Origin: Neisseria sp. MVDL19-042950
GTDB taxonomy: Bacteria; Pseudomonadota; Gammaproteobacteria; Burkholderiales; Neisseriaceae
Reading direction: 5' to 3'
DNA: 32,619 nucleotides
Assembly: GCF_030504625.1 (NCBI RefSeq)
Contig: NZ_JAUKWH010000017.1
Span: 1 to 32,619, forward strand
Shown piece after piece: positions 6,093 to 13,966 of this stretch. Position 1 is the stretch's first letter; the number at the start of each line of letters is the position of its first letter. The position numbers and the translations under genes are program-made. The notes under the pieces were generated by a model. That model saw nothing but the letters and a program-made list of their open reading frames with translations, searched no databases and was not told the DNA's origin.

Positions 6093-8417
6093 ATGAAATT
6101 CCGCTATCTCTACACGCTTTCCATTCTGCTGCTTGCCGCTTTTCTCGCTTATACCTTTGCTACCCGCACATGGCTGCAAACCGATTTGACCGCCTTGTTG
6201 CCGGCGGAGCAAACACCGGATGTGCTGCTGGAAACGGCCGACAAGTTCAGCGAAAAGCAGTTGAACGGCCAAGTGGTGCTGCTGGCGGGCAGCGATGATG
6301 CGGAAAAGGCTTTTCAGACGGCCTCCGACATTGCCGAAGTATGGCGTAAAAGCGGGGTGTTTGCAGGGGTGGACAGCAGCGTTTCGCCCGACTTGGCGCA
6401 AATCCGCCAAGATGTGCAGCGGCTGGGGCTGGCGGTGCTGCCGCCCGAACAGCGGAAATTGCTTGCGGATAACCCGCGGCAGTATTTCCAAGCGCGTGCC
6501 GAAGCGGCGGTGAATCCGTTTGCTGCCGTGTCGCCGCTGCCTTTGGAACAGGATTGGCTGGGTTTCGGGCGGTTTGTGATGGAACGTGCCGCGCCGCAAA
6601 GCCGTTTGCAGTGGAATGCCGACAACGGCATGTTGTTCAGCGAAGAAAACGGTAAAACATGGGTATGGCTGCGCGGCAGGCTGCCGGAAAGCAACCACAT
6701 CGCCAACGGCAGTGAAGACCTGCTGCCGTTGCTGGAGCGCAGCCGCAAAATGGCGGCGCAACGCGGCGTGGAAACGCTGAGTGCGGGCGGGGCGGTGTTT
6801 GCGGCGGCGGCCAAAGCGGGGGCAGAACGCGAAAGCCACCTGATGGCGGCGGCGGGGCTGCTGCTGACGTTTACGTTGTTGCTGTGGGTGTTCCGCAGTG
6901 CGCGCGTGTTTTGGCTTACCCTGCCTTTGGCGGCCGGGTTGCTCACGGGGCTGGCGGCGGCTTTGCTGGTGTTCGGCGAAGTGCATATTTTAACGATTGT
7001 GATCGGCACGAGCTTGGTGGGCATGCTGGCGGATTTTCCGCTGCATTGGCTGGCTCCGTCGGTGTTTGCCGGAAGGCCGTCTGAAAGCGGTTGGCGGCCT
7101 ATGCCTGCCATGCGCCATGTGCTGCCGACTTTCGCCGTGAGCCTGCTGATTACCGTGCTGGGTTATGCTTTGCTGTGGTTCACGCCGCTGTCGGTATTGC
7201 GCCAGACTGCCGTGTTTTCGGGCTTTGCATTGGTGGGGGCGTTCGGAGCGACGGTGCTGTGGCTGCCGGTGCTGTTTAAGCATTACCGCAGCAAAGAAGT
7301 GCCGTTTACGGCAATGATGTACGGCCTCGATCGAGCGGTAGGCCGTCTGAAAAACATGGTGTTCAAACCGCTGCCGCTGGCGGTGTTGCTGGTGTCGGCG
7401 GGGCTCGGATTGTGGCGCAGCGACTGGCGCGACGACATCCGCCAATGGACGGCTTTGTCGCCCGAAATGCTTGCGGAGGCACGCAGAATCGGCGAATTGA
7501 GCGGCACGGAATTCGGCGGCCAATATGTGTTGGTCGAGGCCGGAAACCAAGATGCGCTGCTGCAACGCAATGCCGAAGTGCACAGCCGTTTGCAGCCGCT
7601 GATGGCGCAACGGAAACTCGCCGGTATCCAGTCGCTCGACCAATGGATGATGCCGGTGTCGGAGCAGAAATCGCTGCAAAACCGTTTGCGCGGTTTGTCT
7701 GAACGGCCGGAAACATGGGCGGCCATGCGCGAAATCGACGTGCCCGACGAAGCCGTGAGGGCAGCCTTGCAAGAAGCTGCCGAAATGCCCGCGCAAACGC
7801 TTTCAGACGGCCTGCAAACGCAGATTTCCGAAGGCTGGCAACCACTGTATCTGGGCGAAGTTGCGCCGAACCGCTTTGCCTCTATCGTGCGTCTGAACGG
7901 TATTCGGGACGCGGCTTCCATTCAGGCCGTCTTAAAAAATATGGAAGGGGTGCATTGGGCGGACAAGCGCTCTCATTTGAACGAACTGTTTCTGCACACC
8001 CGCAATCAGGCCGCGTGGCTGAAGCTGGCCTCTTATGCGTTGGCGTGGTTTTTGCTGTGGCGCATGTTCGGCACCAAGCGCGGCATACAGATTTTGGCCG
8101 TGCCGCTGGCCGCCGCCGGCTGCACCGTTGCCGTGCTCGGCTGGCTGGGCATTCCGATCAGCCTGTTTGCCATGTTCGGCCTGCTGCTGGTTTCCGCCAT
8201 TGGGGTGGATTATGCTGTTTACGCCGTAGCCGCCAAGCATTCCGCTCCCGCCCGCCTCGGCGGGATGATGTTGGCGGCCATGACCACGGGTATTTCGTTT
8301 GCCTTGCTCGGCATGAGCGGCACACCTGCGGTGGCCGCATTCGGCATCAGCGTGGCGGCGGGGGTGGCATTCAATCTGATTTTTGCGGGCTGGCTGTTGA
8401 AAGAGCATAAAATTTAA
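6093..8417 (+). CDS. MMPL/RND-superfamily predicted exporter
   Basis: About 775 residues in the inner membrane. The layout is two repeats of one N-terminal transmembrane helix, a large periplasmic loop, and a block of five helices: helix 1 at about residues 5-25, loop to about 245, helix block about 250-400, second single helix about 420, loop to about 630, and last block about 640-775. Motifs inside the blocks such as GTSLVGMLADFPLHWL and SAIGVDYAVYAVAA are the RND-type helix-4 region with acidic residues. This fits the COG4258 exporter group, thought to move lipids or acyl compounds. The true substrate is unknown. The start could be TTG at 6084 or ATG at 6093; I prefer ATG. The gene stands alone, with mltB downstream after about 90 bases. 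Confidence 0.75.
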   Translation: MKFRYLYTLSILLLAAFLAYTFATRTWLQTDLTALLPAEQTPDVLLETADKFSEKQLNGQVVLLAGSDDAEKAFQTASDIAEVWRKSGVFAGVDSSVSPDLAQIRQDVQRLGLAVLPPEQRKLLADNPRQYFQARAEAAVNPFAAVSPLPLEQDWLGFGRFVMERAAPQSRLQWNADNGMLFSEENGKTWVWLRGRLPESNHIANGSEDLLPLLERSRKMAAQRGVETLSAGGAVFAAAAKAGAERESHLMAAAGLLLTFTLLLWVFRSARVFWLTLPLAAGLLTGLAAALLVFGEVHILTIVIGTSLVGMLADFPLHWLAPSVFAGRPSESGWRPMPAMRHVLPTFAVSLLITVLGYALLWFTPLSVLRQTAVFSGFALVGAFGATVLWLPVLFKHYRSKEVPFTAMMYGLDRAVGRLKNMVFKPLPLAVLLVSAGLGLWRSDWRDDIRQWTALSPEMLAEARRIGELSGTEFGGQYVLVEAGNQDALLQRNAEVHSRLQPLMAQRKLAGIQSLDQWMMPVSEQKSLQNRLRGLSERPETWAAMREIDVPDEAVRAALQEAAEMPAQTLSDGLQTQISEGWQPLYLGEVAPNRFASIVRLNGIRDAASIQAVLKNMEGVHWADKRSHLNELFLHTRNQAAWLKLASYALAWFLLWRMFGTKRGIQILAVPLAAAGCTVAVLGWLGIPISLFAMFGLLLVSAIGVDYAVYAVAAKHSAPARLGGMMLAAMTTGISFALLGMSGTPAVAAFGISVAAGVAFNLIFAGWLLKEHKI

Positions 8418-8488
8418 AAAGAAACGGCAATAAAATCTTTGCTTTAACCGGTCTTGCAAATTTGATAAACTCCGCATTCACACCACCT

Positions 8489-8494
8489 TATAAT
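8489..8494 (+). promoter_or_regulatory. Candidate -10 box for mltB
   Basis: A perfect TATAAT lies directly upstream of the preferred mltB start. It overlaps the alternative ATG at 8493, so if this promoter is used only the ATG at 8511 can serve. No good -35 is present at 17 bases (TTGATA at 8462 gives a 21-base spacer). Confidence 0.4.
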
Positions 8495-8510
8495 GAAAAC
8501 GGATTTCTCA

Positions 8511-9578
8511 ATGAAAATGAAAAAAAATGCAGTTCTGCTGGCGGCCGCTTTGATATTGGCATCATGTACCACTACGCAAACGACACCGGAAACACCGGTC
8601 AAACCCCTTCCCAAACGCCCGTCTTTAGACCAAGCGGCCGACTCGGTGGCCATCAGCGGATTCAACGGCAACGCCAACGTGCAGCGTTTTATCGCGCATG
8701 AAGCAGCAAGCGGCAAGTTTACCGAAAGCGAGTTGCAGAGCTTTTTCGACGGCGTGATTTACAAAGGCAACATCATCAACATCATGAACCGCCCCGGTAC
8801 GTCGCGCCCGTGGTATGAATTCCGTACCGGCAACTCCGGCGCGTCAAAAATCAACAACGGCAAGCGTTTCTACGAACAACACAAAACCACCATTGATGCC
8901 GTGGCGCGCAGCTACGGCGTACCGGCCGAACTGATCGTGGCCATCATCGGCATCGAAACCAACTACGGCAACAATATGGGCAGCTTCCGTTTGGCGGATT
9001 CTTTAAGCACGCTGGCGTTCGACTATCCGCGCCGTGCCGAGTTTTTCCAAAAAGAATTAAACGAATTTCTGCTGATGGCAAAAGAAGAGAAGCGCGACGT
9101 ATTCGGTTTTAAAGGCAGCTACGCCGGCGCGATGGGCATGCCGCAGTTTATGCCTTCGAGCTTCCGCAAATATGCGGTCGATTACGACGGCGACGGTGTG
9201 CGCGATATTTGGAACAACGTCGGCGACGTGGCGGCTTCGGTGGCGAACTACATGAAAGCGCACGGCTGGCAGACCAACGGCAAAATGGTGGTGCCGGTTA
9301 CGCTCACCATCACGCAAGAGCTGCAAAACATCATCGACGAAAAAACCGCGCTCACCCGCACAGTGGGCGAACTCAAACGCTTGGGCGTGATGCCGCAGGA
9401 AGTGGTGGACGACAATGAAAAAGCCGTGCTCTACCGCCTCGAAACCGCACCGGGCGTGTATGAATACTATATCGGCCTGAATAACTTCTACGCCGTATGG
9501 CAATACAACCACAGCCGCATGTATGTAACCGCCGTACGCGATATCGCCAACGGCGTGGGCGGCAACTACCGTTTGTAA
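8511..9578 (+). CDS. mltB: Membrane-bound lytic murein transglycosylase B
   Basis: 355 residues from ATG 8511 (an in-frame ATG at 8493 would add six). The signal MKMKKNAVLLAAALILASC ends in a lipobox, giving lipidated C19 and outer-membrane anchoring. The SLT family-3 fold follows: SYGVPAELIVAIIGIETNYG carries catalytic E149, then AGAMGMPQFMPSS and DYDGDGVRDIW, all typical of MltB/Slt35. The enzyme cleaves the MurNAc-GlcNAc bond with formation of 1,6-anhydromuramic acid, in wall turnover. The length is normal for the family. The next gene, 21 bases downstream, has a completely different base composition. Confidence 0.93.
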   Translation: MKMKKNAVLLAAALILASCTTTQTTPETPVKPLPKRPSLDQAADSVAISGFNGNANVQRFIAHEAASGKFTESELQSFFDGVIYKGNIINIMNRPGTSRPWYEFRTGNSGASKINNGKRFYEQHKTTIDAVARSYGVPAELIVAIIGIETNYGNNMGSFRLADSLSTLAFDYPRRAEFFQKELNEFLLMAKEEKRDVFGFKGSYAGAMGMPQFMPSSFRKYAVDYDGDGVRDIWNNVGDVAASVANYMKAHGWQTNGKMVVPVTLTITQELQNIIDEKTALTRTVGELKRLGVMPQEVVDDNEKAVLYRLETAPGVYEYYIGLNNFYAVWQYNHSRMYVTAVRDIANGVGGNYRL

Positions 9579-9599
9579 ACTCAAAGAAAGCACCAAACT

Positions 9600-10268
9600 A
9601 TGCAAGATTTTGACAAAATTGCACTTCTTCTCGGAAAAGGAGGAATATTGCTAACAATTGCATCTATCCTTGTATATATCTTATGGAAGCTCCTTATTAA
9701 CATAAATCACATAGAAAACCTATATGATTTTATTACAGTTAAGCGTAAAAAATCGATTAGAGAAGATATCAATGACAACAACTTAGAAGAAGGTATAAGA
9801 GAAATTTTAAAAGAAAATTATAACCATATACGTTTTAAAAAAATATCTGGAATACATGCGAATAAAAAACTAAGAAGCAACATTTATTCTTTGATTAAAA
9901 ATCCTGCAGTTAATATTGCAGATATAAGAAAATCCAAGAGATATATTAAAACAGATAATAGCTTATTATCTATTGTTATTACGCCAAAAGATAAAAATAA
10001 ATATAAAGGAGATAGAATATTTAATCGGGTATTGTTAGTTGCTTCTATTCTGTATTTTATACTTTTTGTTTTAATAATTTTAGGTATTGTAAAACAAGTT
10101 CCAGAAAATATATCTCCAAAAAATATAACAGATAAGACGGTCAGCATTATTTGCCTAGTTATGGTGTTTGTATATTCAACTTTCGCATATTCGCTTAGAA
10201 AACGTGTCATTGGCTATGAAACAGCCCAGAAACTCCAACAAACTTTATTAAAATTAAATCAGAATTAA
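9600..10268 (+). CDS. AT-rich membrane protein of unknown function, inserted between mltB and dnaX
   Basis: 222 residues. One hydrophobic helix lies near the N terminus (about 12-32), then a long basic cytoplasmic-type stretch (about 45-140), then two helices (about 147-167 and 178-196). No known family was recognised. Codons are extremely A/T-rich, with runs of Lys, Asn and Ile, in sharp contrast to mltB and dnaX on either side, which suggests acquisition from elsewhere. The stop is three bases before the dnaX ATG, so dnaX may be transcribed and even translated through it. Confidence 0.65.
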   Translation: MQDFDKIALLLGKGGILLTIASILVYILWKLLININHIENLYDFITVKRKKSIREDINDNNLEEGIREILKENYNHIRFKKISGIHANKKLRSNIYSLIKNPAVNIADIRKSKRYIKTDNSLLSIVITPKDKNKYKGDRIFNRVLLVASILYFILFVLIILGIVKQVPENISPKNITDKTVSIICLVMVFVYSTFAYSLRKRVIGYETAQKLQQTLLKLNQN

Positions 10269-10271
10269 TCT

Positions 10272-12593
10272 ATGGCTTATCAAGTTCTCGCCCGTAAGTG
10301 GCGGCCTAAAACCTTTGCCGATTTGGTCGGGCAGGAGCATGTTGTCAAAGCATTGCGCAACGCGCTCGACGAAGGCCGCCTGCATCACGCCTATCTGCTT
10401 ACCGGCACGCGTGGGGTGGGCAAAACCACCATCGCCCGCATTCTGGCGAAAAGCCTCAACTGCGAAAACGCCAACCACGGCGAGCCTTGCGGCGCGTGCC
10501 AAAGCTGCACCCAAATCGACGCGGGGCGATATGTTGATCTGCTCGAAATCGACGCGGCTTCCAACACCGGCATCGACAACATCCGCGAAGTGCTCGAAAA
10601 CGCCCAATACGCGCCCACCGCCGGCAAATACAAAGTCTATATCATCGACGAAGTGCACATGCTTTCCAAAAGCGCGTTCAATGCGATGCTGAAAACGCTG
10701 GAAGAGCCGCCCGAGCATGTGAAATTCATTCTTGCGACTACCGACCCGCACAAAGTGCCGATTACCGTATTGAGCCGCTGTCTGCAATTCGTACTGCGCA
10801 ACATGACCACGCAGCAAGTGGCCGACCACTTGGCGCATGTGCTGACGGTGGAGCAGATTCCGTTCGAGCCGCCCGCGCTGCAACTGCTCGGCCGCGCCGC
10901 CATGGGTTCGATGCGCGATGCCTTGAGCCTGCTCGACCAAGCGATTGCGATGGGTTCCGGCAGCGTTACCGAGCATGATGTCCGCCAGATGATCGGCGCG
11001 GTCGACAAACGCTATCTTTACGAACTGCTGCAAGGCATCGTTAACCAAGACGGCGAAGAACTGCTGCGCAAAGCACAAGAAATGGCCGCCCGCGCCATCG
11101 GTTTCGACAACGCCTTGAGCGAACTGGCTATGCTGCTGCAACGGCTGGCCTTGGCGAAAACCGTTCCCGCCGCCATTGCCGACGACCCCGAACATGAAAC
11201 CCTGCTGCGCTTATCGCAATATTTAAGCGGCGAACAAATCCAGCTTTACTACCAATGCGCTATCCACGGCAAACAAGACTTGAGCCTCGCGCCCGACGAA
11301 TACGCCGGTTTCGTGATGACGCTGTTGCGTATGCTCGCGTTTGCCCCGATTGCCGCCAAAGCGCACGACCCCGACGGCGTGATAGAAGGCACACAACTGC
11401 ACAACCCCGAAGCGGCGGAACCTGCCGCAAAAAAGCCGCTGATTCTGCCTGAGCCGCCGGCCGAACCGAAACCTGTTCAGACGGCCTCCGAAACCGTGGC
11501 AAGGCCGTCTGAACAGGCCGTGGCACAGGCAGAAGATACACCGCCGTGGGAAGATGTGCCGGAAACGCCCGCTGCGGCAGCGGATGGTTTTCAGACGGCC
11601 TCCGAACCCATAAGGCCGTCTGAAAAAGTTGAAACGCAAACAGCGGTTCAGGCGGCAGAAGCGTCTTTGCAGAATCACATGCAAGAAACGCCCGCCGTGG
11701 CAGCAGAGCATTTTCAGACGGCCTCAACACCGATAGCAAGGCCGTCTGAAACCGCAGGTGAGCAAGTTGCCGTGCAAGAACAAGCCGCAACTGAAACGCT
11801 TCAAACCAACCAACCCGAAGCCGCTACCATGCCGTCTGAAAGCATGGAAAGCCTTCAGGCCGCAGCGGCAACCCCGCCAGCAAGTACGGCAGACATTCAG
11901 ACGGCCTCTCCGTTGAGCGAAGTTCAAAGCCCGCAAACCATGCCGTCTGAAACCGCCGAAACCGCTTTTCAGACGGCCTCGGATTATCCGCCCGAATATG
12001 CCGAAGCCCCGTTTGATGCGGACGCGGCGCCGTATTTCCCCGAAGAATACGACTACCCCGAATATCAAACCTACGAGCCGCCGATGCCGTCTGAAAACGC
12101 AGCCGATAGCGAAGACGAAGAGCAGGCCGAGACCGAAGAGCAGGCCGAGACCGAAGAGCAGGCAGGTTTCGCCCCACTGCCCGAGTTCGCCCCCGAAAAC
12201 TGGGCGGCCATTGTCAAACGCCTCGCCCCCAAACTCGGCGCGGCACAAATGCTGGCGCAACACGCCGTTTGGACAAGCTATCAGCCCGAAACCGGCCTGA
12301 TGATGCTCGCCCTCACCGACGAAGCCCGCGCCACCACCACCAAAGAGCGTTTGGATAAAATCCAAAACACCCTCGCCGACGCATACGGCCTGACCTTAAA
12401 GCTGCAAACCGAAGCGTGGCGCGACGGCGCAGGCTGGGAAACCCCCGCCATGCGCAGCAAACGCCTGCAGCTCGAAGGCCGCCAAAAAGCGCAGCAACTG
12501 CTCGAAGCCGACCCCGCCGCACGGCAGATTCTCGAGTTTTTCGAAGCCCGATGGCTGCCCGACACGCTGGAGCTGGCTGAATCGCAGGAATAA
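10272..12593 (+). CDS. dnaX: DNA polymerase III subunits tau (full length) and gamma (frameshift product)
   Basis: 773 residues. The clamp-loader ATPase has Walker A GTRGVGKTT (45-53), a zinc site C64, C73, C76, C79, Walker B IIDEVHML (124-131) and the SRC motif (VLSRCLQF). The domain III collar ends near residue 370. A long acidic, Ala/Pro/Glu-rich linker (about 390-635) follows, then the tau-specific C-terminal domain that contacts polymerase alpha. An A AAA AAG heptamer at codons 386-388 should yield a 393-residue gamma. The linker is built largely of in-frame uptake sequences. No Shine-Dalgarno is visible before the ATG, which follows the preceding stop by three bases. The ybaB gene lies downstream, as in many bacteria, but here separated by repeats. 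Confidence 0.97.
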   Translation: MAYQVLARKWRPKTFADLVGQEHVVKALRNALDEGRLHHAYLLTGTRGVGKTTIARILAKSLNCENANHGEPCGACQSCTQIDAGRYVDLLEIDAASNTGIDNIREVLENAQYAPTAGKYKVYIIDEVHMLSKSAFNAMLKTLEEPPEHVKFILATTDPHKVPITVLSRCLQFVLRNMTTQQVADHLAHVLTVEQIPFEPPALQLLGRAAMGSMRDALSLLDQAIAMGSGSVTEHDVRQMIGAVDKRYLYELLQGIVNQDGEELLRKAQEMAARAIGFDNALSELAMLLQRLALAKTVPAAIADDPEHETLLRLSQYLSGEQIQLYYQCAIHGKQDLSLAPDEYAGFVMTLLRMLAFAPIAAKAHDPDGVIEGTQLHNPEAAEPAAKKPLILPEPPAEPKPVQTASETVARPSEQAVAQAEDTPPWEDVPETPAAAADGFQTASEPIRPSEKVETQTAVQAAEASLQNHMQETPAVAAEHFQTASTPIARPSETAGEQVAVQEQAATETLQTNQPEAATMPSESMESLQAAAATPPASTADIQTASPLSEVQSPQTMPSETAETAFQTASDYPPEYAEAPFDADAAPYFPEEYDYPEYQTYEPPMPSENAADSEDEEQAETEEQAETEEQAGFAPLPEFAPENWAAIVKRLAPKLGAAQMLAQHAVWTSYQPETGLMMLALTDEARATTTKERLDKIQNTLADAYGLTLKLQTEAWRDGAGWETPAMRSKRLQLEGRQKAQQLLEADPAARQILEFFEARWLPDTLELAESQE
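11429..11435 (+). other. Programmed -1 frameshift site in dnaX
   Basis: The zero frame reads gcA AAA AAG ccg, exactly the heptamer used in E. coli dnaX. After a -1 slip the next codons are GCC GCT GAT TCT GCC and then TGA at 11450-11452, so the product stops five residues later at 393 residues. The heptamer lies just after the collar domain, the right place to make gamma. A perfect 15-bp hairpin starts 36 bases further on, which is longer than the usual stimulator spacing. Confidence 0.75.
11472..11517 (+). repeat. Perfect 15-bp inverted repeat from two uptake sequences inside dnaX
   Basis: CCTGTTCAGACGGCC (11472-11486) pairs with GGCCGTCTGAACAGG (11503-11517) without mismatch, around a 16-base loop. 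It is the first pair of the array in the tau linker, downstream of the slippery heptamer. Confidence 0.85.
11476..12095. repeat. Cluster of eleven uptake-sequence cores in the dnaX linker
   Basis: GCCGTCTGAA occurs at 11504, 11615, 11741, 11831, 11942 and 12086. Its complement TTCAGACGGC occurs at 11476, 11590, 11713, 11896 and 11968. All six forward copies sit in one codon phase (encoding PSE) and all five reverse copies in another single phase (encoding QTA). Forward copies are half AG-type and half AT-type. Confidence 0.9.
12120..12163 (+). repeat. 18-bp tandem repeat in dnaX
   Basis: The unit GAGCAGGCCGAGACCGAA is present twice in tandem plus a partial third copy, encoding EQAETE-type acidic repeats just before the tau C-terminal domain. 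It keeps the frame and could vary in copy number between strains. Confidence 0.85.
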
Positions 12594-12605
12594 GGCATCG
12601 AGGCC

Positions 12606-12747
12606 GAGACCTTTGCAAAACCCTCAGATGTGGATGCAGTTCAAGGCGTAGCAGCGCAGCGAGTGCAGACATATCACACGATAGGCAAACGAGCGGGCAG
12701 CGCACAACGCAGAAATGCGCCGCAGATGGGGGTTTTGCAAAGGTCTC
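12606..12747. mobile_element. 142-bp miniature inverted-repeat element with IS1106-like ends
   Basis: The ends GAGACCTTTGCAAAACCC (12606-12623) and GGGTTTTGCAAAGGTCTC (12730-12747) are perfect 18-bp inverted repeats, with weaker pairing for about ten more bases. The interior has no gene. The ends resemble, from memory, the terminal repeats of the neisserial IS5-family element IS1106, so this is probably a non-autonomous derivative moved by that transposase. I could not identify a clear target duplication. Confidence 0.7.
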
Positions 12748-12796
12748 AAGCCGTCTGAAAACGGTTTCGTTAACCATATATCGGCAAAACCATACC

Positions 12797-12873
12797 GTCA
12801 TACTCGGGCTTGCCCCGAGTATCTTGAATGCCGATTAAGATAGGGAGATACTCGGGTCAAGCCCGAGTATGAC
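12797..12873. repeat. REP-like double palindrome
   Basis: A 27-base arm (12797-12823) beginning GTCATACTCGGG is repeated in inverted form at 12847-12873 with one mismatch, 23 bases apart. Each arm is itself nearly palindromic around CTTG (ACTCGGG...CCCGAGT), the structure of a paired REP/BIME unit. It lies between the miniature element and ybaB and leaves little room for a ybaB promoter. Confidence 0.8.
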
Positions 12874-12967
12874 ACACCGTGAATATACCCTTCTGAAAAG
12901 CCGCGCCGTATTGCCGTCCGCCCATTCAAAAGGTATCATCAAACCCTTTTTAACCAGGAGTAAAACC

Positions 12968-13303
12968 ATGTTCGGAAAAGCCGGATTAGGCGGCCTGATG
13001 AAGCAGGCTCAACAAATGCAGGAAAACATGAAAAAAGCGCAAGCCAAGCTGGCTGAAACCGAAGTAAACGGCGAAGCAGGCAACGGCTTGGTTAAAGTTA
13101 CCATGACCTGCAACCACGTTGTCCGCAAAATCGACATCAGCGAAGATTTGATCAAAGAAGCGGCCGACGACAAAGAAATGCTCGAAGATTTGGTATTGGC
13201 CGCCATCAACGACGCAGGCAGTAAAGCGGAAGAAACCACCAACAAAACCATGGGCGCGTTCACCCAAGGCTTACCTGCCGGAATGGGCGACTTTTTCCGT
13301 TAA
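12968..13303 (+). CDS. ybaB: YbaB/EbfC nucleoid-associated protein
   Basis: 111 residues, starting at the ATG preceded by CAGGAG seven bases upstream; a longer in-frame extension upstream lacks such a site. [21 protein letters not shown] is followed by a helical region with Lys/Gln residues, the 'G.V.V.(M)T...' strand region ([21 protein letters not shown]) and a C-terminal helix and Gly-rich end. It forms dimers that bind DNA. In many bacteria it is downstream of dnaX and upstream of recR. Here the dnaX link is stretched by 374 bases of repeats, and metW follows convergently instead of recR. Confidence 0.95.
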   Translation: MFGKAGLGGLMKQAQQMQENMKKAQAKLAETEVNGEAGNGLVKVTMTCNHVVRKIDISEDLIKEAADDKEMLEDLVLAAINDAGSKAEETTNKTMGAFTQGLPAGMGDFFR

Positions 13304-13336
13304 CGGTTTTGCCGTACCGGTACCAACATATCGAAA

Positions 13337-13370
13337 GAGGCCGTCTGAAAGTATTTTCAGACGGCCTCTC
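13337..13370. terminator. Bidirectional uptake-sequence terminator between ybaB and metW
   Basis: GAGGCCGTCTGAAA (13337-13350) and its complement (13355-13368) form a 14-bp stem with a four-base loop between two convergent genes. Confidence 0.85.
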
Positions 13371-13381
13371 GACTATGCAAA

Positions 13382-13966
13382 CTATCCCACGCGGTAAAAG
13401 GCCAAGCTGCCGAGCAGGTTGGGCAGCATGTTGATGCGTTTGCCGCCCGTCATCACGGTGCGCTCCAATACGCGGATGCGGTTTTTGGCACACAGGCGGT
13501 CGAAATCTTGCAGGGTGCACCAATGGATGTTCGGTGTGTTGTACCACTGGTAGGGCATGCGTTCGGATACCGGCATGCGCCCGAGCAGGCCGATTTGCAG
13601 GCGGTTGCGCCAGTAGCCGAAGTTCGGGAAAGACACAATCGCCTGTTTCGCCACGCGGGTAAGGTCGCGCAGGATGGTTTCGGTGTTCTGCATGGCCTGT
13701 ATGGTTTGGCTGAGCACCAGAATGTCGAAGCTGTTGTCGTCGAAATCCTGCAAACCTTGTTCCAAGTCGGCCTGAATCACGTTTACGCCGCGCTCCATCG
13801 AAGCGATGATGCCGTCGGTGTCGATTTCTACGCCGTAGCCGCTGCAATTTTTATATTTGATCAGCGCGGAAAGCAATTCGCCGTTGCCGCAGCCCAAATC
13901 GAGCACGCGGCTGCCGGCGGGAATCCAGTCGTAAATCAGTTGTAAATCGTCGCGCAATTCAGTCAT
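13382..13966 (-). CDS. metW: Methionine biosynthesis protein MetW
   Basis: 194 residues. SAM-dependent methyltransferase-like fold with motif [16 protein letters not shown] (about residues 20-34), [11 protein letters not shown] and [19 protein letters not shown]. MetW works with MetX in homoserine acylation in many proteobacteria. Its start codon lies eight bases inside the end of metX, so the two are translationally coupled in a metXW operon. Confidence 0.95.
   Translation of the reverse strand: MTELRDDLQLIYDWIPAGSRVLDLGCGNGELLSALIKYKNCSGYGVEIDTDGIIASMERGVNVIQADLEQGLQDFDDNSFDILVLSQTIQAMQNTETILRDLTRVAKQAIVSFPNFGYWRNRLQIGLLGRMPVSERMPYQWYNTPNIHWCTLQDFDRLCAKNRIRVLERTVMTGGKRINMLPNLLGSLAFYRVG

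Noticed and set aside
6027-6986. A 319-codon open frame on the minus strand opposite the exporter gene
   Set aside because: It is rich in His, Arg and Gln with no signal or domain, as expected from the complement of GC-rich coding DNA. The plus-strand exporter fully explains the region.
8511-8530. Phase-variable poly-A tract at the start of mltB
   Set aside because: Eight A in a Lys-Lys-Asn context of a core gene; the tract is short and no other repeat tract in the window suggests contingency control.
11476-12095. Regularly spaced repeats in dnaX resembling a CRISPR-like array
   Set aside because: The repeats are 10-12-base uptake cores in both orientations, lie in frame in a coding sequence and have unequal spacing.
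12606-12747. Correia repeat element
   Set aside because: The TATAGTGG-type Correia ends are absent; the ends are GAGACCTTTGCAAAA instead.
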